NCBI GenBank assembly: GCA_022710725.1
Contig: JAKLGK010000004.1
Coordinates: 372,001-436,000, forward strand
Reading direction: 5' to 3'
Source: Verrucomicrobiota bacterium
GTDB lineage: Bacteria > Verrucomicrobiota > Kiritimatiellia > CAIQIC01 > JAGNIJ01
Length of the DNA: 64,000 bases
The position numbers and the translations under genes were made by a program. Below, in pieces: positions 62,544 through 64,000 of this stretch. A model generated the notes under the pieces. It was not told the origin of the DNA and did no database searches. It was given only the letters and a program-made list of their open reading frames with translations. Numbering within the stretch: position 1 is the first letter of the stretch; each line of letters begins with the position of its first letter.

Positions 62544-64000
62544 ATGATTCATTGCAAGTCAGGACGGAGGCCAAAGCGAAAGCCGCCATTCAGGCTTAGC
62601 CGATGGGCGCTCTGCGTCCTGCTCTGCCACGCGGGCCCGAGCCGTTCCTCCGACCTGGATCTCACGTCGTTTCTGCTGCGCGACCAGCAGTTCGAGGTCG
62701 GCTTCCCGGCCCGGACCGATTCCTACTATCGCGCCATGATGTCCACGTCACTCACCGGCCTGGCGTGGCCGGTGATTGAGATCGCGCTGGGAAGCAACAC
62801 CGCCCAGAGCATCTCCGTGGAACTGCCGACGCTCCCCCTCCTGTTCGTGCGCGTGGACGAGATAGCCCGGTCGACGCCGCTGGACAGCGACAGCGACGGC
62901 CTGGACGATCTCTACGAATTGAGCCACGCCGCCTTGCTGGACCCGCTCAACCCCGACGACGCCGGCGCGGACGCCGACGGGGACAACCTGACGGCGCTGC
63001 GGGAGAAGACGCTCGGCACCGACCCGGGAAATCCCGACACGGACGGCGACACCATGCCCGACGGCTGGGAGGCGAACCACAACCTGAATCCCCTCGCGGA
63101 TGACGCCGAGGATGATCCCGACGATGACGAACTGGACAACCTCGGCGAGTACGAGGCGAATACGGATCCCCATAATCGCGACACGGACTCCGACGGCCTG
63201 ACGGACGGCTGGGAGGAAGAGCACGAGTTCAACCCGCTGTCGGACGGCGGCATCGCGCAGGGCCTGGCCGTACGCTGGACCCTCGACGAGGGCAGCGGCG
63301 GGTCCGTCCGGTTCAAGACCCTGGCCACGCCATGGACGGGTGTGCTGCGCTACATGGTCGCCAGCAACTGGGTGGACGGCCTCGGCGGCAAGGCGCTGTG
63401 GTTTGACGGGATCAACGACTACGTGTCGGTCAGCCAGGCGGACGGGCTGATCGTGACGGGGGCGCCGTTCACGGTGATGGCGACGGTATGGCGGGACGCG
63501 GGCGGCACGAATCCCTATCCGACGGTGATCTCGGACGGGAAGTTCATCACGGGGTTCATGTGGCCGGGCTTCATCCTGCAATACCAGCAGGCGGCGAACA
63601 GCCTGATCGGGTTCGTGGGCAACAGCAACGTGACGACGTACGGGCTGGCGCTGAACAACTGGAGCCCCTCGATGGACGGGCGCTGGGTGAACGTGGCGCT
63701 GACGCACGACGGGACGCGGGCGCGGCTGTTCGTGGACGGGGCGCAGAAGGACTCGTTCGCGGCGGCGTTCCACCCGGCGGGGAACCTGGAGCTGCGGATC
63801 GGCGGCGGGCACGCGAACGCGGCGGACGCGTACTGGAAAGGCCGGATCGACGACGTGCGGATCTACCGGGCGGCGCTGGGCTCGAACGAACTGGGGCAGG
63901 TCAACGACTGGATCGGCGACGCGGACGGCGACGGGCTGACCAACGGGGAGGAGTACGAGGCCGGGACCGACCCCCGCGCGGCGGACAGCGACGGGGACCA
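62544..64000 (+). CDS. exported TSP3/LamG protein, cut by window end
   Basis: At least 485 residues, open to the window edge. The basic start (MIHCKSGRRPKRKPP) is followed by a hydrophobic stretch (RWALCVLLCHAG), a signal peptide. Residues about 110-230 are calcium-binding thrombospondin type 3-like repeats (DSDSDGLDDLYE, DADGDNLTALRE, DTDGDTMPDGWE, DTDSDGLTDGWE). A LamG/concanavalin-like domain spans about 255-455 (ALWFDGINDYVSVSQADGL, then GRIDDVRIYRAAL). More repeats begin at 460 (DADGDGLTNGEEYEAG). It binds an unknown carbohydrate or surface. The C-terminus lies outside. Confidence 0.85.
   Translation, partial: MIHCKSGRRPKRKPPFRLSRWALCVLLCHAGPSRSSDLDLTSFLLRDQQFEVGFPARTDSYYRAMMSTSLTGLAWPVIEIALGSNTAQSISVELPTLPLLFVRVDEIARSTPLDSDSDGLDDLYELSHAALLDPLNPDDAGADADGDNLTALREKTLGTDPGNPDTDGDTMPDGWEANHNLNPLADDAEDDPDDDELDNLGEYEANTDPHNRDTDSDGLTDGWEEEHEFNPLSDGGIAQGLAVRWTLDEGSGGSVRFKTLATPWTGVLRYMVASNWVDGLGGKALWFDGINDYVSVSQADGLIVTGAPFTVMATVWRDAGGTNPYPTVISDGKFITGFMWPGFILQYQQAANSLIGFVGNSNVTTYGLALNNWSPSMDGRWVNVALTHDGTRARLFVDGAQKDSFAAAFHPAGNLELRIGGGHANAADAYWKGRIDDVRIYRAALGSNELGQVNDWIGDADGDGLTNGEEYEAGTDPRAADSDGD

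Noticed and set aside
62748..63812. A 354-codon minus-strand frame near the window end
   Set aside because: It is the complement of the TSP3/LamG gene; the forward frame has calcium-repeat and LamG motifs and a signal peptide.

Overview
The window looks like chromosome from a GC-rich, Gram-negative, saccharolytic PVC-superphylum bacterium, most likely Kiritimatiellota or a close relative. This is an inference from content: a dapL-type lysine/peptidoglycan gene, a bacterial V-type ATPase with a DUF2764 subunit, an AmmeMemoRadiSam cluster, and many large exported proteins with LamG, FG-GAP, BNR, starch-binding-like or calcium-repeat modules. Several of these end in a shared module finishing in F-Y-R-[VI]. 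I see no phage, insertion sequence, rRNA or CRISPR array.

Layout. 0.1-2.6 kb: a tandem winged-helix regulator with a palindrome over its start and a sibling palindrome before the downstream DUF4832 gene. 2.6-4.2 kb: ECF sigma factor, anti-sigma factor (frame broken as read) and an exported protein, overlapping end to end. 4.3-9.7 kb, minus strand: metallophosphoesterase, VanZ-like membrane protein, malQ, GtrA protein, DUF481 outer-membrane protein. 9.8-16.7 kb: an AddB/AddA-like recombination pair; addA carries a translated array of palindromes. 16.7-24.4 kb: amidase, TPR protein, a lipoprotein nuclease/phosphatase, two exported proteins, ferritin, tpx, an ACT protein and dapL. 24.5-26.6 kb: exported DUF4091 protein. 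26.8-34.1 kb: V-ATPase operon E-DUF2764-(tRNA-Leu)-A-B-D-I-K, with two dispersed-repeat-like elements. 34.3-36.1 kb: metX-metW. 36.2-42.4 kb: three large exported proteins. 42.5-50.2 kb, minus strand: hemW, AmmeMemoRadiSam radical SAM enzyme, a 62-residue Tat-like peptide, a Memo-AMMECR1 fusion lipoprotein, and a 1261-residue fusion of spermidine-synthase-like, FMN-binding and polyferredoxin membrane modules. 50.3-55.6 kb: pyrK-pyrD, a membrane-anchored unknown, pgpA, a release-factor-like gene and pyrB. 55.7-62.3 kb: a small protein, an RlmI-like methyltransferase, an exported GH13 alpha-amylase and a DUF2851 protein. 62.5 kb to the end: an exported TSP3/LamG protein cut by the window edge.

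How they fit together. MalQ, the exported amylase and the multi-module starch-binding-like protein suggest alpha-glucan use. The V-ATPase c subunit retains the side chains that bind sodium in NtpK, which suggests a sodium-coupled membrane. The most promising less-described system is the 42.5-49.0 kb cluster, where a radical SAM enzyme, a tiny possibly exported peptide, a Memo-AMMECR1 lipoprotein and a flavin/iron-sulfur membrane fusion follow each other on one strand. The most unusual sequence element is the TTCCAA-N3-TTGGAA palindrome family, found in alternating copies 31 nt apart inside addA and as a pair 32 nt apart against the hemW start codon.
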